This document shows, in pieces, positions 48,903 to 60,952 of a DNA stretch of 64,000 nucleotides. Positions within the stretch are counted from its first letter, which is position 1, and each line of letters opens with the position of its first letter. This stretch comes from Latrodectus hesperus (Eukaryota > Arthropoda > Arachnida > Araneae > Theridiidae). The notes beneath the pieces were generated by a model that had not been told where the DNA came from, ran no database searches, and was given only the letters and a program-made list of their open reading frames with translations. The stretch lies in contig JAJQOW010000212.1 in NCBI GenBank assembly GCA_037975125.1, positions 1 through 64,000 of the forward strand, given 5' to 3'. The position numbers and the translations under genes are program-made.

Positions 48903-50010
48903 AATTAGTTTTGGTAATGAGTTTATTTACTTCTCTTTCATAGACTGGGCAGTCTCTGCTGTTAGCCATGTGATCGGTGTTGAACTTAGTCTTGGATCTC
49001 ATATTACTATCGGCGCAATTGAAACATTTAATGTTAGCCGTGCAATTTTTATCTATGTGGTGTTCAGCACATCATCTGCATGTGTCCTGTCCCCTGCACT
49101 CTTTAGCTCTGTGTCCGTATCTCAAACATTTAAAACATTGAGTAACTCTAATGTATTCTTTAAAATAAATACTATTCCATCCAATAAACAGTTTGTTCTT
49201 ATTCTTAAAGTCTGTGTAGGCTATGTTGTTAAGAGTGACAATCCAATTGTTGCCATATCTGCCTTTGTACCCGTGTATAACCTCAATGTGCGAATCGTCA
49301 TTAAATGAATTTTGTTCTTTAATCCTTTCCGCGATTTCCTCTTTGGGAATGTCTTTATCTACATTGTACAAGACGAAACGTGGCAATCGTTTCAACGGTT
49401 TCCTGGCCTCTACAATTTCTTTAAGTTGGTTATTTTGATTAACTTCTTGAATGATCTTGTCAATATCTTCGGTGGTTTTGGCTTCGAGAAGTATGCCACC
49501 GTTCCTAACTGGTCTGACATTTTTAATGTTGAGTCCCAATTTGGCTGGGTTAATTGCTTTCTTAATTTCGGTCTTAGTGACCTCTGAGGTAGATTCATTT
49601 TTGGGATAAATCAGAACGACATTCTCTTGTCTTTGCCTTGAGCGTTCCCGTCTCGCTCTACTACGACTTTTGTTTCTAATGTGCTTCCTATCATTGTTCT
49701 TAACATTTTTGCCTTGCTTAACGATATCCGCGAAAGTTTTGGGCTGCACCTCTTCTTTGGCCTTAGCCTGGCCCTCAAGGAAAGAGTTCCTCTGCATTTG
49801 AGAGATGGCAATATGGAGAATCTCCGAAATGCCTTTACGGATTTTTTGCTGTGTAGTGCTGCTAATTTTGCTTGAAGCTAAAGCACTTTGTATCTCTTTT
49901 TCTATCTCTAGTAGAGTTAAAAGTTCAGTTTTCGCACCTAAGCTAGTGTTTTCCTCACAAATGTTATCGTCTAACTCACTTTCGTGAGTTTCACTCTGTG
50001 TGTCTACCAT
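48895..50010 (-). pseudogene. LINE ORF1, gag-like with zinc knuckles
   Basis: ATG at 50010 opens MVDTQSETHESELDDN. A charged, basic middle part follows (RSRARRERSRQRQENVV near residues 117-133), then an RNA-binding region and CCHC knuckles. Knuckle one is CFKCLRYGHRAKEC. Knuckle two, C-x2-C-x3-H-x4-C, is broken by TGA at 49074-49072 (codon 313). Knuckle three begins CFNC and ends RDCP. The frame continues without further damage to TAA at 48897-48895, giving 371 residues plus the internal stop. ORF1 binds the element's RNA in this group. One nonsense change is the only lesion I see. Confidence 0.92.
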
Positions 50011-50294
50011 TTGTACGAGTCAAAAGCAGAGTCCCCTCGTAACAAAATGGAAACGAGCCAAAAGCAACGTCTGCTCGTTAAGTCCCTCTGCCTCCGTTAG
50101 CCACTAGTAAACTAGTGTTTCCAGGAGCCACCACGAGGAGGTGGAGGTCAGATGGTTTGCAAGAAATCGAACTTGGCTATCAAACTGAATCGATTTGCCA
50201 AGATTGAGTTGCACTTTCCGGATAGATTCTGGGCCGTTGTCCGGAAACGTTCAATGCTCAAATTACCAGATTTCTTACTGTGGGACTGGCTCCC
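50011..50294 (-). promoter_or_regulatory. LINE 5' untranslated region (likely internal promoter)
   Basis: Between the left-hand start GGGAGCCAGTCCCACAG and the ORF1 ATG lie 284 bases that are G+C-richer than the host DNA, with short frames only. Non-LTR elements of this group usually carry an internal promoter here. No specific motif is claimed. Confidence 0.6.
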
Positions 50295-50309
50295 AGGAAA
50301 CTAATGTAA
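50295..50309. repeat. LINE target-site duplication, right
   Basis: AGGAAACTAATGTAA, identical to 39133-39147. Confidence 0.93.
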
Positions 50310-50782
50310 AGTGATCTTAAGCACAAAGGCTTAAAAGACGAAGAAAAACAACAGCTTTGCAAGTAACAAAAACATTAAAATGGTATTAATTGTTTGAAAG
50401 AATATTTCAAACTTAATTCATTTATTTACTAAATAAAAGTAAGATTGGCTAATTAATGCAGTCTGAAGAGCAAACAATTCAGAAGATATATTTCAATAAC
50501 ATTGAATGTCATTTGTATTAACAGATGTAAGTGTTTCTTTAATTTTGAACAATTTAATACCTTCTAGAAATTGTCCAAAAGTTGAAAATTGATGTAAAAT
50601 TTCTTGTATTAAAAGTTTTACATGATATTCATTAAATATATGTACGCAATTTTGAAACTTGAAAGTTGTTAGAAAAAATTCAGATCTCTCTCTCTCTCAT
50701 CATTCCCTCAGTCAAAAATAATTTCTCTACTTAACAGCTACATTATACATGAGACCACCGAAAAATATAGCACTCCCTATCT
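50310..50782. other. Spacer between the two LINEs
   Basis: AT-rich with a short TC repeat at about 50685-50698. No gene is recognised. The last 40 bases may be a degraded upstream part of the RTE-like fragment. Confidence 0.5.
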
Positions 50783-51401
50783 AGAGGTAGGAAACTACAA
50801 GTTTGAAACTGTTCACAACTTTAAATATTTGGTATCTGAATTGAATGCATTAAGCGGCATCGAACCTGAGATCCGCAGCAGGGTTACAGCTGCTAACCAA
50901 TGCTTTTTTCGGTTTAAAAAAGTACCTAAAATCTAGTTTCGTCAGTCGAAAAACGAAAATTTTGATATACAAATGCTTGATTCGGCCTCTTCTCACTTTT
51001 TCATCTGACATGTGGACATTGACGGAGAAGGACAAAGAAACCATTTGCATTTTCGAAAGAAAATATTTAAGAAGCATACATGGCGCAAAGAAGAACTAAT
51101 TCTGAGCTCTATAAACTATATGAAGAACCAGATATTGTTAAATTTATCTCAATACAGAGATTAAAGTGGGCGGGACATTTGAGCCGGATGAACGACAATC
51201 GGGTGACAAAAAAAATTTCTTCGCTCGCCCCTCGGGCACCAGAAAAAGAGGACGACCGAAACTCCGATGGCGTGACTGCCTTGAAAACGACCTAAAAACA
51301 CTAAAAGTGACAAACTGGATGACCTTGTCCAAAACCAGGGGGTTCTGGTACTCACTCCTGAGGAAGGCAAAGGCCCACCCTGGGCTGCCAGGCCAATAAA
51401 G
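50783..51401 (+). pseudogene. RTE-like LINE, 3' fragment of reverse transcriptase ORF
   Basis: In linked frames the plus strand reads LEVGNYKFETVHNFKYL, then EIRSRVTAANQCFFRFKK, VSRKTKILIYKCLIRPLLTF, DMWTLTEKDKETICIFERKY, LYEEPDIVKFISIQRLKWAG, HLSRMNDNRVTKK, TRKRGRPKLRWRDC and finally AKAHPGLPGQ with a stop. This order (YLGS-like start, 'R..AN.CFFGL', 'KT...LYK.LIRP', 'RL.WAGH..RM', 'G.RRRGRP..RW', 'AKAHPGL') is that of the C-terminal end of RTE-clade LINE proteins. Several frameshifts and a stop near 51097 break it, and the 5' part is missing, as is usual for 5'-truncated copies. Confidence 0.8.
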
Positions 51402-51419
51402 AATAACAGCTGCATTAAA

Positions 51420-51910
51420 ACTAACAAGAAATGTTTCTCTTTTAGCCTTACTTCGAGATATCTAGTCACAAATGTAACCAAACCTTCGTGTTGGTAAGTC
51501 CCAAGTTCAAATACATAGAATACATTTTTTATAAAAGAAAATTTCTTAATTACATTTTGGTAGTTTCCTTAAATTTATAAGCATAATTCATGTTTTACAT
51601 GTATTATTTTGTAATATATTATACATGCAAAACATATATTATTCTTATAAATTTAAAGAAACCACTTTACATGTATTATAATCAATTATCAATTAAAAGA
51701 AAAATTATCATATTATTGGCCATCTGTAAATGTTTTGTTGGATATATTTTTGGAAAATTTCAAATTATAACCAAAGAACTGTTTTGACTTTTTTTTCCTT
51801 GAGGGGGTTGCAGTTATACTCTCCTATAATTTATATACGTGTTAAATAACATTAGTACTAAAACAAAATTTTAAAAAGAAATATAAACAAAAATTATGAA
51901 ACATAATAAG
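51420..51910 (+). repeat. Family F unit, copy (e), partial
   Basis: It has the CGAGATATCTAGTCACAAATG block near 51450, CATTTTGGTAGTTTCC near 51555, TTGGCCATCTGTAAATG near 51717 and GAACTGTTTTG near 51777. All are shared with other F copies. Confidence 0.65.
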
Positions 51911-52250
51911 TAGAGATTTAAAGAAAAATCTTTGATAACTAATTTACTTATTAAAAAAAAAAACAATCTTTGAACACATAAGTTTTTATTACATGTTTCC
52001 ATTATCTAATTATGTTGTTGTTAAATACACTTCTTATTTCCATTAAGCAATATAATTTGAAATAATGATTCAAGAAGAAACTCAAATATAAGGTGAATAG
52101 ATGAAACGCCAAGCGTGAGATGTCAGAATGATGTTGAGAAAGCTGTCGGGAAATTCCAGTATAAATTTGGAATGAGATGCTGCCATTGTAAATATACATA
52201 TAGAAACGCATTTTTTCATATAGTTTGAGTAATAAAAATAATGCCCTAGA
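51911..52250 (+). repeat. Family E repeat, 5' part, plus orientation
   Basis: Matches 28251-28560: ACTAATTTACTTATT near 51939, GATGAAACGCCAAGCGTGAG near 52101 and GGAATGAGATGCTGCC near 52168. It breaks off and is followed by an inverted E copy. Confidence 0.65.
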
Positions 52251-52259
52251 GAGGAAAAA

Positions 52260-54870
52260 AATGAAAAAATCAACTATTGATAGCATGCGGTTTTCAAGAG
52301 ATTTCATTAATCAAATTTTACTGATCCTGACCTTTTTATTCTCTCTATATATTGGAATCAAAAAAGTAATAAATGGCTTGCGAAATGCCAGGCGCATTTA
52401 CCTTTGACAATATACAGTATACTCATGGAATACCCAGGGCGTATCGGATGCACCAAAGATTCATCAAAAGCCCCTTTAATTCTACAGCCAGGTGCATTGG
52501 GGTGGTTATGCTCAACAATGGGTAATACACTGGTTTTGTTATCCACATTTTACAAGAAGCTGAAATTTCAGCCATTTGCACTTTGAAAGATATATTTTCA
52601 GTCAAATGAATTTTGCTTTGATCTCCAATCTTTCCTAGAATTAATTTTTGTGCTTTTAATTCTGCATGATTGACTACCTTCTTGAAAATAGGAAATTATG
52701 AAAATAACTATGAGAGAATAATTCAAAATTTTGCTTTTTAAATATTCATATTCAACAGTGCAAACAAAAATGAACAATGATGTAAATTGATTGTTCTGCA
52801 TTGTAAAGTCTCTCTCTCTCTGTCTGTCTCACACAAATACATAATTTGCTTTTGCTGTTTCAATACAATATTAAGAACTTACATAATACAAATACAAAAT
52901 ACGTAATACAAATTATATAATACAAAATACGTAATTTGCTTTTGCATTTTCAATACAATAACAAGATTTTACATAAGAAATGATCATGTATACGACATTT
53001 TTAGAGCGGCTGCTTTATCTATCCAGTGAAGTTTGGTTGCACGTAATTTAGATGATAAGGACATTGTTGCCTTTTCGTGGTATTTGCATTTGATTTAAAA
53101 TTATTGTTTAACTATAAAGAAAATTAATTTTTTCCTCTAAAAATAACATTAGTTCAGTTTTATATTATAATATCTATAATTTCTTCAATGCGTTTCTCAT
53201 TCAAGAATGTGACTACCAATATGCAATTATGAAAGTTTAGTTAGTTATTTTGTAATTTCTTTATAAACAAGTGAGAAGTGGTGGATTTCCTTCGAAGAAA
53301 AAGCTTTCAAAAGGTTAAACAAAAATGAGAATGAGTTTCATTGGCTTCAAATTTTATGCCAATTACACTCGTTTGTCTTCATTTCGGAAGAAAAACCTCT
53401 ATTATACAATTCACCATGATATAGAAAAATGTGAGATAGTATCCATTTGAATGTCAAACAAAACAAAACATTGCTCTTCCTTTTTTATACTCTATATTCC
53501 GTTGTTTTCTGATCTTAAAACTGTTCGTCGCTTTCCTTGATAAGTATGTGTTACTTAGAACAGACGTTTTGCAAGATTGAGTTTAGAAACACTAAGAGGA
53601 GGAAAATAATCTAAATTAAAACAAACAATACCATCAATATGTTGCTGGGAAACTCAAATTTTTTTACATCAAATCAACATGAAATTTATATGCACCTCAA
53701 AAAAACGAAAGCTAAAATGTAATATAAAGCAGTTACTTTTTTCTTATTCTTTAGCATATTTTATATACTTAATGATTAAATGATGAAGATATTTTACTTT
53801 TGTGTTACATTTACATGTTACATTTACAAATGCAGCTAAAGATGTAAAAGAAAGTATAAATATTTAATAAATCAATAAGTAAAATTTTTTAATAAATTAT
53901 TTAATAATTTAATTTTGCTATTAATGATAGCAGCAGTGATTAACTAGCTTATGAGCTTCTTAATATGACTTAATGCTTATTTCCCTTTTTTATAATAAAC
54001 CAAATATTTAAAATGAATACATTAAAGTTATTATTATTATGCTACCGCATTTTATGCAACTAATGATAAAATGATGAAGATATTTTACTTTTGGGTTAAT
54101 TTTGTACTTTAGTGATTGTAAATATATAAATGAAAATAAATACTGTCTCGTCCCATAAATTCTCATAAGTGATGTGATATTTCTGATTACATACTTTATC
54201 AGTATTAGTTATTCAAGCAAAGTCAACAGCAATAGTTTTTTGAGTCAAACTATATGAAAAAAATGGGTTCCCATATATATTACCAATTGCAGCATCTCAT
54301 TCCAAATTTATACTGGAATTTCCCGGCAGCTTACTCAACATCATTCTGACATCTCAAGCTTGGCGTTTCATCTATTCGCTTTATATTTGAGTTTCTTCTT
54401 CAATCATTATTTCAAGTTGTATTTCTTAATATAAATATGATGTGTACTTAACAACAACACAATTAAATGAATCAATAAAGTGAGAACAGCTTATAAGTTA
54501 AAACATTAGTTTTGTTTGAATAAGTAAATTAGTAATGAAAAATTTTTCTTCAAATTTCTACTTATTATTTTTCATAATTATTCTGCATATTTCTTTTTAA
54601 AATTTTGTTTTTTTATCAATGAATTTTAGGAGTTTAAGTGCAATTTCCAAGGAAAAAACTACAAAACAGTTCTCCGGTGATAAGTTGAAATTTTTCCAAA
54701 TATGTATGCAACAAAGCATTCACACAGATGGCAAATAATACGAAAATATAATTTTATTTAATTGATAAATTATTAATGGAAAACATGTATTATTGATATA
54801 AATTTATGGAAACTACCAAAATTTAAATAAAAAATTTTCATATATAAAAAATGTATTCTAGGCACATCTA
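52260..54870 (-). repeat. Family E repeat, inverted copy
   Basis: Read on the minus strand it matches 24270-26480, and near 53100-54870 it is close to the other inverted copy at 14290-16075. It includes a short (TC)n at 52808-52825, the complement of the GA run in plus copies. Short frames at 52225-52605 have no recognisable product. Confidence 0.75.
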
Positions 54871-55833
54871 ATTTCCTTTAAGTAATATCACTTGAAATTC
54901 ACATTGAAGAAGAAATTCAAGAGTATAAACTCAGATAAACCTCATATGTATATTTCCAGACCCTATTTCTATGTCTGATCTTAAGAAAATAATGAGGTAT
55001 GTTGCATAAAAACATTTCTTATTTAATGTATTAAAAATTTTACATAATATTTATTAATCACGTTATGCAGCTTGAAAAACTTGAGTGAGAAAACAATCAG
55101 AGTTTAACCTTCGCGCACTCAAACGAAATTTTTCTCGGTTCAACATTTACGTCAAAAACAATAAGTAACATACTTCACTTTTATAGTTAGTGCTAGAGAT
55201 CTGATCACAAATGAAACCAAACCTCAGCACGCATTTATACGTAGGGAGGTGTTTCTCAAAACTTTACTGCCAAGAATACATTTTTATAAAAGAAAATTGC
55301 TTACATAAATTTTGGTAGTTTCCGTAAATTTATGACAATAATACATGTTTTACATTAAAAAATTATTATTTTAAAAACTTTATGTTTTCATACTATTGGC
55401 CCTATGTGAATGCTTTGTTGGATATATTTTTGAAAACTTCACCTTATCGTCGAAGAACTGTTTTGTATGTATTTTTCGTATAATAAATGAATAATGCTTC
55501 GCGTTATTCATATATCCTTAGGCATAAAATTATAGCTAAATATTGTAGCACACTAAAATATGTTTAGGTAAAATTTCACTTTGGTATTTTTTCTTCTGAG
55601 AGTTATATTAAATTTAAGATTTATTATTTTTCTTTGGATATGAATTTATTAATTTATATGAATTAATCACTAAGTGAATAAAGTTATGGCAGTAACTTAT
55701 TTGTATTTTAGAACACAGCAAAGATATTAAAGTAAGAAAAATTGCTTCATGCGGTAGGTTAATATGAGATATGTAACGGACAGATTGTAACTTATATAAA
55801 AGATGCTATTTTAGTAATTTTGAGAAAAAAATC

Positions 55834-56088
55834 TTGTACAATAGAGAATTTCTTGCGAACTGTTGCGAGATTTCGAAGTTCATTTTTTCATCAAGTTTTG
55901 AAGACACTCTTAAACAACATGATGTGACGGGCTACAAAACTTATCCACTTTGTCCAAAATACAATGGGACTCAAGTTGCTAAAGCCCACATTTTGGCCTG
56001 CATCGTTTTAAATAAATGCGAGTTATTCTCGAGCGCTGAAGTTGTGCTCCATTGTTTCAAGGCATTTGGGCTCATGAACCTGGTTTGA
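55834..56088 (+). pseudogene. LINE ORF2 3' tail (Zn-finger plus GLMNLV), best copy
   Basis: An open frame of 84 residues: CCEISKFIFSSSFEDTLKQH, then GYKTYPLCPKYNG, AHILACIVLNKC, and the end VLHCFKAFGLMNLV followed by TGA at 56086-56088. The CPxC...HILxC spacing and the short C-terminal line are like the zinc-binding tail after RNase H in arthropod LINEs of the R1/I type. One finger cysteine appears as Y (CPKY). No RNase H or reverse transcriptase is visible upstream, so only the 3' end is present. Confidence 0.45.
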
Positions 56089-56097
56089 TGTTGATTT

Positions 56098-56180
56098 TAC
56101 GCCTTATCCAAAGAAAAAATATCCAAACAAGGCAAATACGCCTTATCCAAAAAAACGCCTTATCCAAACAAGGCAAATAT
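56098..56180 (+). repeat. Local expansion of ACGCCTTATCCAAA units
   Basis: Three partial units of ACGCCTTATCCAAA with interleaved AAACAAGGCAAAT lie here. The homologous place in F copy (b), near 19030, has only ACGCCACAACGCAAATATT. The parts GCCTT and AAGGC are complementary, so the array can form small hairpins. Confidence 0.8.
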
Positions 56181-56430
56181 TAGCTAACACTTGAAATAAA
56201 AACATTCTTCTCCCTAAAAATTATTTGCAGTTTCGCAACCAAAATTATGAAAAGAAAATCTGAACTGAGGAACTAAAACAATTTCTTAATAATCTTTTTA
56301 TAAGGTGTGATTATTATTAGATTTTACTTTTAAATTACAAAATAAATAAATTACTTGACTAATATAAATTAAAAAAAACTCTAATCCTTCAACAGAAATA
56401 CTGTTGAATGAATTTTTTAACATAAAGTAT

Positions 56431-57555
56431 ATATTTATAAAATAATTTTTGGCCCAATCTATCAAATAGCTTAAAAATATTTATCAACAAGATACCAAGG
56501 AATAAAAAGAATTATTTGCCAATTATAAAAAACGATTCACAGCCATTTTTTGCTCGTTGTCTCTAACGTTTTTGATAAATAGCAGCATACAAAATTGACA
56601 GAAAAATTAGATTTACTAAAAAAATTACCAACAATTTAAATGAGTGTTAAAAATTAGTTTTTCGCATTAAAATTAACACAGATTCTGCTACCTGATATAC
56701 ACAGAGTTAAATATGTCAAAACACACTATTTTATGAAAAATGTCCTATATTATTAACTACTTAATAAAAGAGAAAATTTTAATAAATAAAATTAAATGTC
56801 TTTAAGACATAAAATTGAAACAAAATGCTTGAATTATAAATGTAAAATTGATTTAATTAATGTTCATCAGCTGATATATAAATCTGGTATGATATAAAAT
56901 GCATTCGTATCGACGTGCTATTCTTTTGATCCGAAACTAATTTTTGAAAAATGGCACATTTCTAAAGAAAAATCCCTAACCAGTGAAAAATTCATTTGTC
57001 TCATTGAGATTGTATTTCAGCAATATATTATACGTGCTTTAAAATCAAATCTTTAAGAAATTCATGAATGCAACTTAAGTAAACAATCCTTTCAAACAAA
57101 TGTGGTATTTATAATTTGTTCTGAATTTTGCAAGGTTCGTTATAAGAAACACTGAGAAAAATTCTTCTACATGAAAATTTCTCGTTTAATTTTTTATGGT
57201 GCTAACATTGAAGGAATAAAAATCAGAATAGTTATTATCACAGTTTTAATGCCTGAAATGCTCATGCTATAATCGCCCTGTTTATATTTGGTTCGAAATG
57301 TGTTCTTTAAAAGTTATAATCGTACTACGGAAATAAAATTCCACAAGCGTTTTCTGAAATATTTGGAATTTTGCTTCAGAAATTTAGATATTTATGTTTA
57401 TTTTCAAAACCAAAACAAATCTTTTAAACAGGAATCCTGAGATTAAATGAAACGTGATTTCTAAAGGCTATAATTTTGTGAATTGGAATTGAATTCAATC
57501 TTAGCATAAATCTATGTAAAGTATAATTGCGTGTAAGAACAAGATATATGATAGA
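56431..57555. other. AT-rich stretch between F(f) and G2
   Basis: I find no counterpart in the first array unit. No frame longer than about 60 codons and no known element are seen. Confidence 0.5.
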
Positions 57556-58357
57556 CTGATAGAGAACAACTTTCAATAAAACGGTAATAAAAAAATTAAA
57601 CAATGCTGTGTCTCTGATATCTATTCATTCGAGTTAAATTCAGAAACCGATAGAACAAAGAGGAAAAGAAAAGTAATTGTAAGGTATATTTTTTGTAGAT
57701 AATTCTACAGCATCTTAAATGCGTAGAAATCATAAAGAATAATTTAAATACAAACTTTCAAAATCTGTATAACGGACTTTAATGTATATGAGATTATATG
57801 CATATTTACATTTGTATTTACAACACGTTAATAAGTATGGAATTAAGATTTTCTCCATACTAAAATCATGGGACTATAATATTTACACATTTCGGAGTTT
57901 TTTTTTTTATATTATGGTAAACCTGTGTGAAAATCAAGAAATTTTTAAGTGCAATAAATTATATACTTGTCAAAAATGGAAATTAAATTTATATTTACAG
58001 GTTAATATTTATATAAGTGTATCTATACAATTTTATAAATTCTCTAGAAGCAGAGTGAAAATATTATTTCAATAATATGCTTGTGAATTAACTACAATCA
58101 TAAAAACAGTTGGTTTCATGCTTGAAATTCAAAACCGAAAGTGCCAAATTATGACAAAAATTTCACACTAACACATTAAAAAAAACCACTCGATTCATTT
58201 CTTATATTATCGCAAGAGACGTGGACAAAAATGATCTACATCTCTGTAAAGAACTGAAGAACAATGTGTGTGTTAGTGAATCAAATAATATTACAAATAA
58301 AATATTTTATGTAAGAAAATTTCTAATTTAAAATTTGATAGTTACATTGAATTTATA
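57556..58357 (+). repeat. Segment G, copy 2 of 2
   Basis: Matches 21814-22689 (ATAGAGAACAACTTTCAATA at the start, CTTGTGAATTAACTACAATC near 58079) and runs into segment A3. The 97-residue plus frame at 57782-58075 is broken in copy 1, so I do not call a gene. Confidence 0.8.
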
Positions 58358-59713
58358 TAAATAACAAATGTTTTATACTCATGCTCATTACTAATTCAAG
58401 AAATTGATGTTTTCAAATCAATTGCCTTGTCTGGATGATTTGCTGGATACGTTTATGTAATATGACAAAATATTGTGTGCTAATCACAGTTTTACATTTT
58501 ATTTTTTCTGAGATACTTGCAATTAAGCATTCCTGTAATTTAGACATTAATGAGAAATTTGGCTAATATTAATTTTAAATGGATTTTTTCTGAATAATTT
58601 ACTTGTAAATTAATGAAAAGAGATTCAAAAAATGATTTTAATTTTTAAATTACTTTCTTCAAAGTACTAATCCCTACAAATACTTATTATAAGATTGATT
58701 CACCTAATTGTCCTGTTATTGAAAAGCATATCATATCTATGAACAATCGGGTTTTAATATAAACATTGCAATAGACATTGCAAACTTAAAGTGATAGAAG
58801 ACCAAATCAGAGAAAGCAGAATAATATAGAATGCTAGGAAATATTAGTTTAACGTTTGAGGTGGGATGCAAACCTTTGAAGTAAATACACACTCATTCAT
58901 TCAGATGATTTCGCTCAAGAATATGCACTTTTTCTTCGCCACTTCGCACTTCATTTTTTGGAACTTCAGTGCTTAACGGGATTTTCCAAAATATTCATCA
59001 CAAATAAAAATGAAATTAAAATAACCACGTCGGCAACCACATATTGGAAAGGATTTTTTGTGTTTATGCACTAGAGAGAAGAATATCTGCATGTCAAACA
59101 AAGAGAGGAGTTGATTCAGAGTACATAAAACGATCCCTTATAAAGGTGCGTGATTGGTTTCTGGTTAGATATTGACCAATGAAATTACGATGAGGTTGGG
59201 ACACATCATAAGGAATAAAGGATTTGTCGATATGACAAAGGAAGACATCATAACCTGTATCGATTGCTACTTGGTCTCCCTGACCGATGAAGACCTTGAG
59301 ATGACAAAGTTTGCAAGTGAGTAAGAAAACGAAAAGGAAAACGAGGAAGAAATTGAAAGGCTTGGCCTTAACAGGAAGAGTATGTAACAGTTGCGCAAAA
59401 GTTGCAAGATCGATAACAATTAGCACAAGACATTGACGACAATATGGTTCAAACTGTTGAGTTCAGCAATCGTGTTGATAGGGTTATATTCTTGTACAGA
59501 GGAATTTTGAAGGAAAAGAAAAAGCAAAGTCAACATCTACCCATCACAATGTTTCTCTCAAAGTTAAAGCCCCAGGCTTTACCGTCAGCGCCTCCTGCAG
59601 AAGAGTCATTCCGAATGAACCTAAGTCTTCCACGAGTCTAGAGAGAGCTTCTCTTCTGTCAACAACACAAGACTCTTCGCCTCTCTCAGAAAGCTTTGTG
59701 GATTAATGTTTAA
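58358..59713 (+). repeat. Segment A, copy 3 of 3
   Basis: Matches 1-1156 and 22690-24061. Its start, ATAACAAATGTTTTATACTC, is identical to the first 20 bases of the window. Confidence 0.85.
59232..59713 (+). pseudogene. Decayed Tigger/pogo-like transposase C-terminus, copy 3
   Basis: It reads MTKEDIITCIDCYLVSLTDE, then DLEMTKFASE, a TAA, an acidic linker (ENEKENEEEIERLGL), several stops, then VEFSNRVDRVIFLYRGILKE and HLPITMFLSKLKPQALPSA in one open frame (59444-59641). This last part has no stop here, unlike copy 2. The overlapping minus frame of 110 residues (59094-59426) is antisense to the relic. Confidence 0.55.
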
Positions 59714-60952
59714 TACTTTATAAGGTTTTGTTATTAACCTTATTAATAAGCACTGAGAGACTCGTTTAAGTAAATACATATAATGTTGTAATTTTTATCT
59801 AAAATGAGTAAAGTATGAATACTGTTTACATATTTAAAACATTCTTGTACCCACATACACGAATATTTCTAGATGGCATTTCTACTTTGCGGTTTTTCAG
59901 CTTTCGCGGAAGGTTCTGGATGTCATTAACCGCGAAAAACGAGGAATCACTAATGCTGCTTTATATGCTCTGATGACAAAATGCATAAATTTCTGATTTA
60001 TTTTTCAATAACTGATGCTTACAATATTTGAAATCATGAAGTATCAACAATGGCAATACACCTCATGTGATAAATAAGTAATAATTTCAACTCTCTTATA
60101 CGCAGTAAAAGCAAACAAAATTAAAAAAACCTTCAAAGATAGCGTCATCATGAAATTACTGTTGGTAATTTCCTCATGACGCTAGTTTTGAACGCAAAAT
60201 AAATTTATATTAAAAAAAACATTAATTCATAAGTTTAAAATTTGTTGGGCTTTATAATAAAATTACATATATATAAAGCAGCACATGTAGTAGCTTATAA
60301 TTGCTATTTAATTAAAGTTAATTTTGCAGTATTTTACTGAAATTTATAAACAAGAAAAAGATTATTCTGCTTGTGCATCACATGTCTGTCAGAAGTTGAA
60401 TTAGGGATGGTTGCAAAGAATTAAAATAAATGCAAATCAAGATTTTACTTTCTGATTAACTTCAAAAATCTGTTTGAACTTAAAAATTTAATTAAAACAA
60501 TAAATAAATTCAATATTTTACTAATTTTTATTTAAATTTATGACAAATAGGTTTCTGCTTTTTTTTTTAGTAGAAATTTAGATTCTTAATCTCTCAGTGA
60601 AACTCCTCTCGTGTTATGAACAAAGCAATGTGATTCTTTTTAATTTTTAAAGTTGTCATTTATGTGCAATGATGTAGAGATAAATATGAAGATCATCAGA
60701 TCTCTCTCCTGTTTCATTCCTACAGCCTATATTTATTTAAAAGTAAAAATTTTTGCAATTTAGTTAGAAAAAAAATTCTTTAAAAAATGAGGGTTTGCTT
60801 TCTGCCTTAAATGTAATTAATGATTTCCCAAGACGTTGCTGATCGTTAAGACATTGGAATGCGGATTACTATGGAATTTCGAATTGAAAATTTAATAACT
60901 GCGTAGCTAAAGGTAATCTTCAAGCATTTTACACTACATTTTAATTTGTTTC
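59714..60952. other. Stretch missing from array unit 1
   Basis: AT-rich sequence between the A3 transposase relic and segment B2. In unit 1 the corresponding 1.4 kb is deleted. The first 200 bases match 24062-24240. No coding region is seen. Two inverted short words around 60146-60190 (AGCGTCATCATGAAATTAC and its partial complement CTCATGACGCTAG) can form a hairpin. Confidence 0.55.

Larger units (their letters stand above)
39148..50294 (-). mobile_element. Full-length R1/I-group non-LTR retrotransposon
   Basis: The element begins at 50294 with GGGAGCCAGTCCCAC and ends at 39148 with CATCTTGTAAGTC, with no poly(A) tail. Perfect 15-bp target duplications flank it. Subtracting the 5852-bp DNA element inside gives about 5.3 kb, a normal full length. 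Order on the minus strand: 5' untranslated region, ORF1 (gag-like), ORF2 (endonuclease, reverse transcriptase, RNase H), 3' untranslated region. ORF1 with CCHC knuckles, an APE-type endonuclease, and an RNase H after the RT place it in the R1/I group. It is inactivated by a stop in ORF1, a frameshift in ORF2 and the insertion. Confidence 0.93.
54871..56430 (+). repeat. Family F unit, copy (f)
   Basis: Begins ATTTCCTTTAAGTAATATCA and is the closest relative of 17792-19300. It holds TAAATTTTGGTAGTTTCCG near 55310 and the best-preserved LINE tail (55834-56088). Confidence 0.8.
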
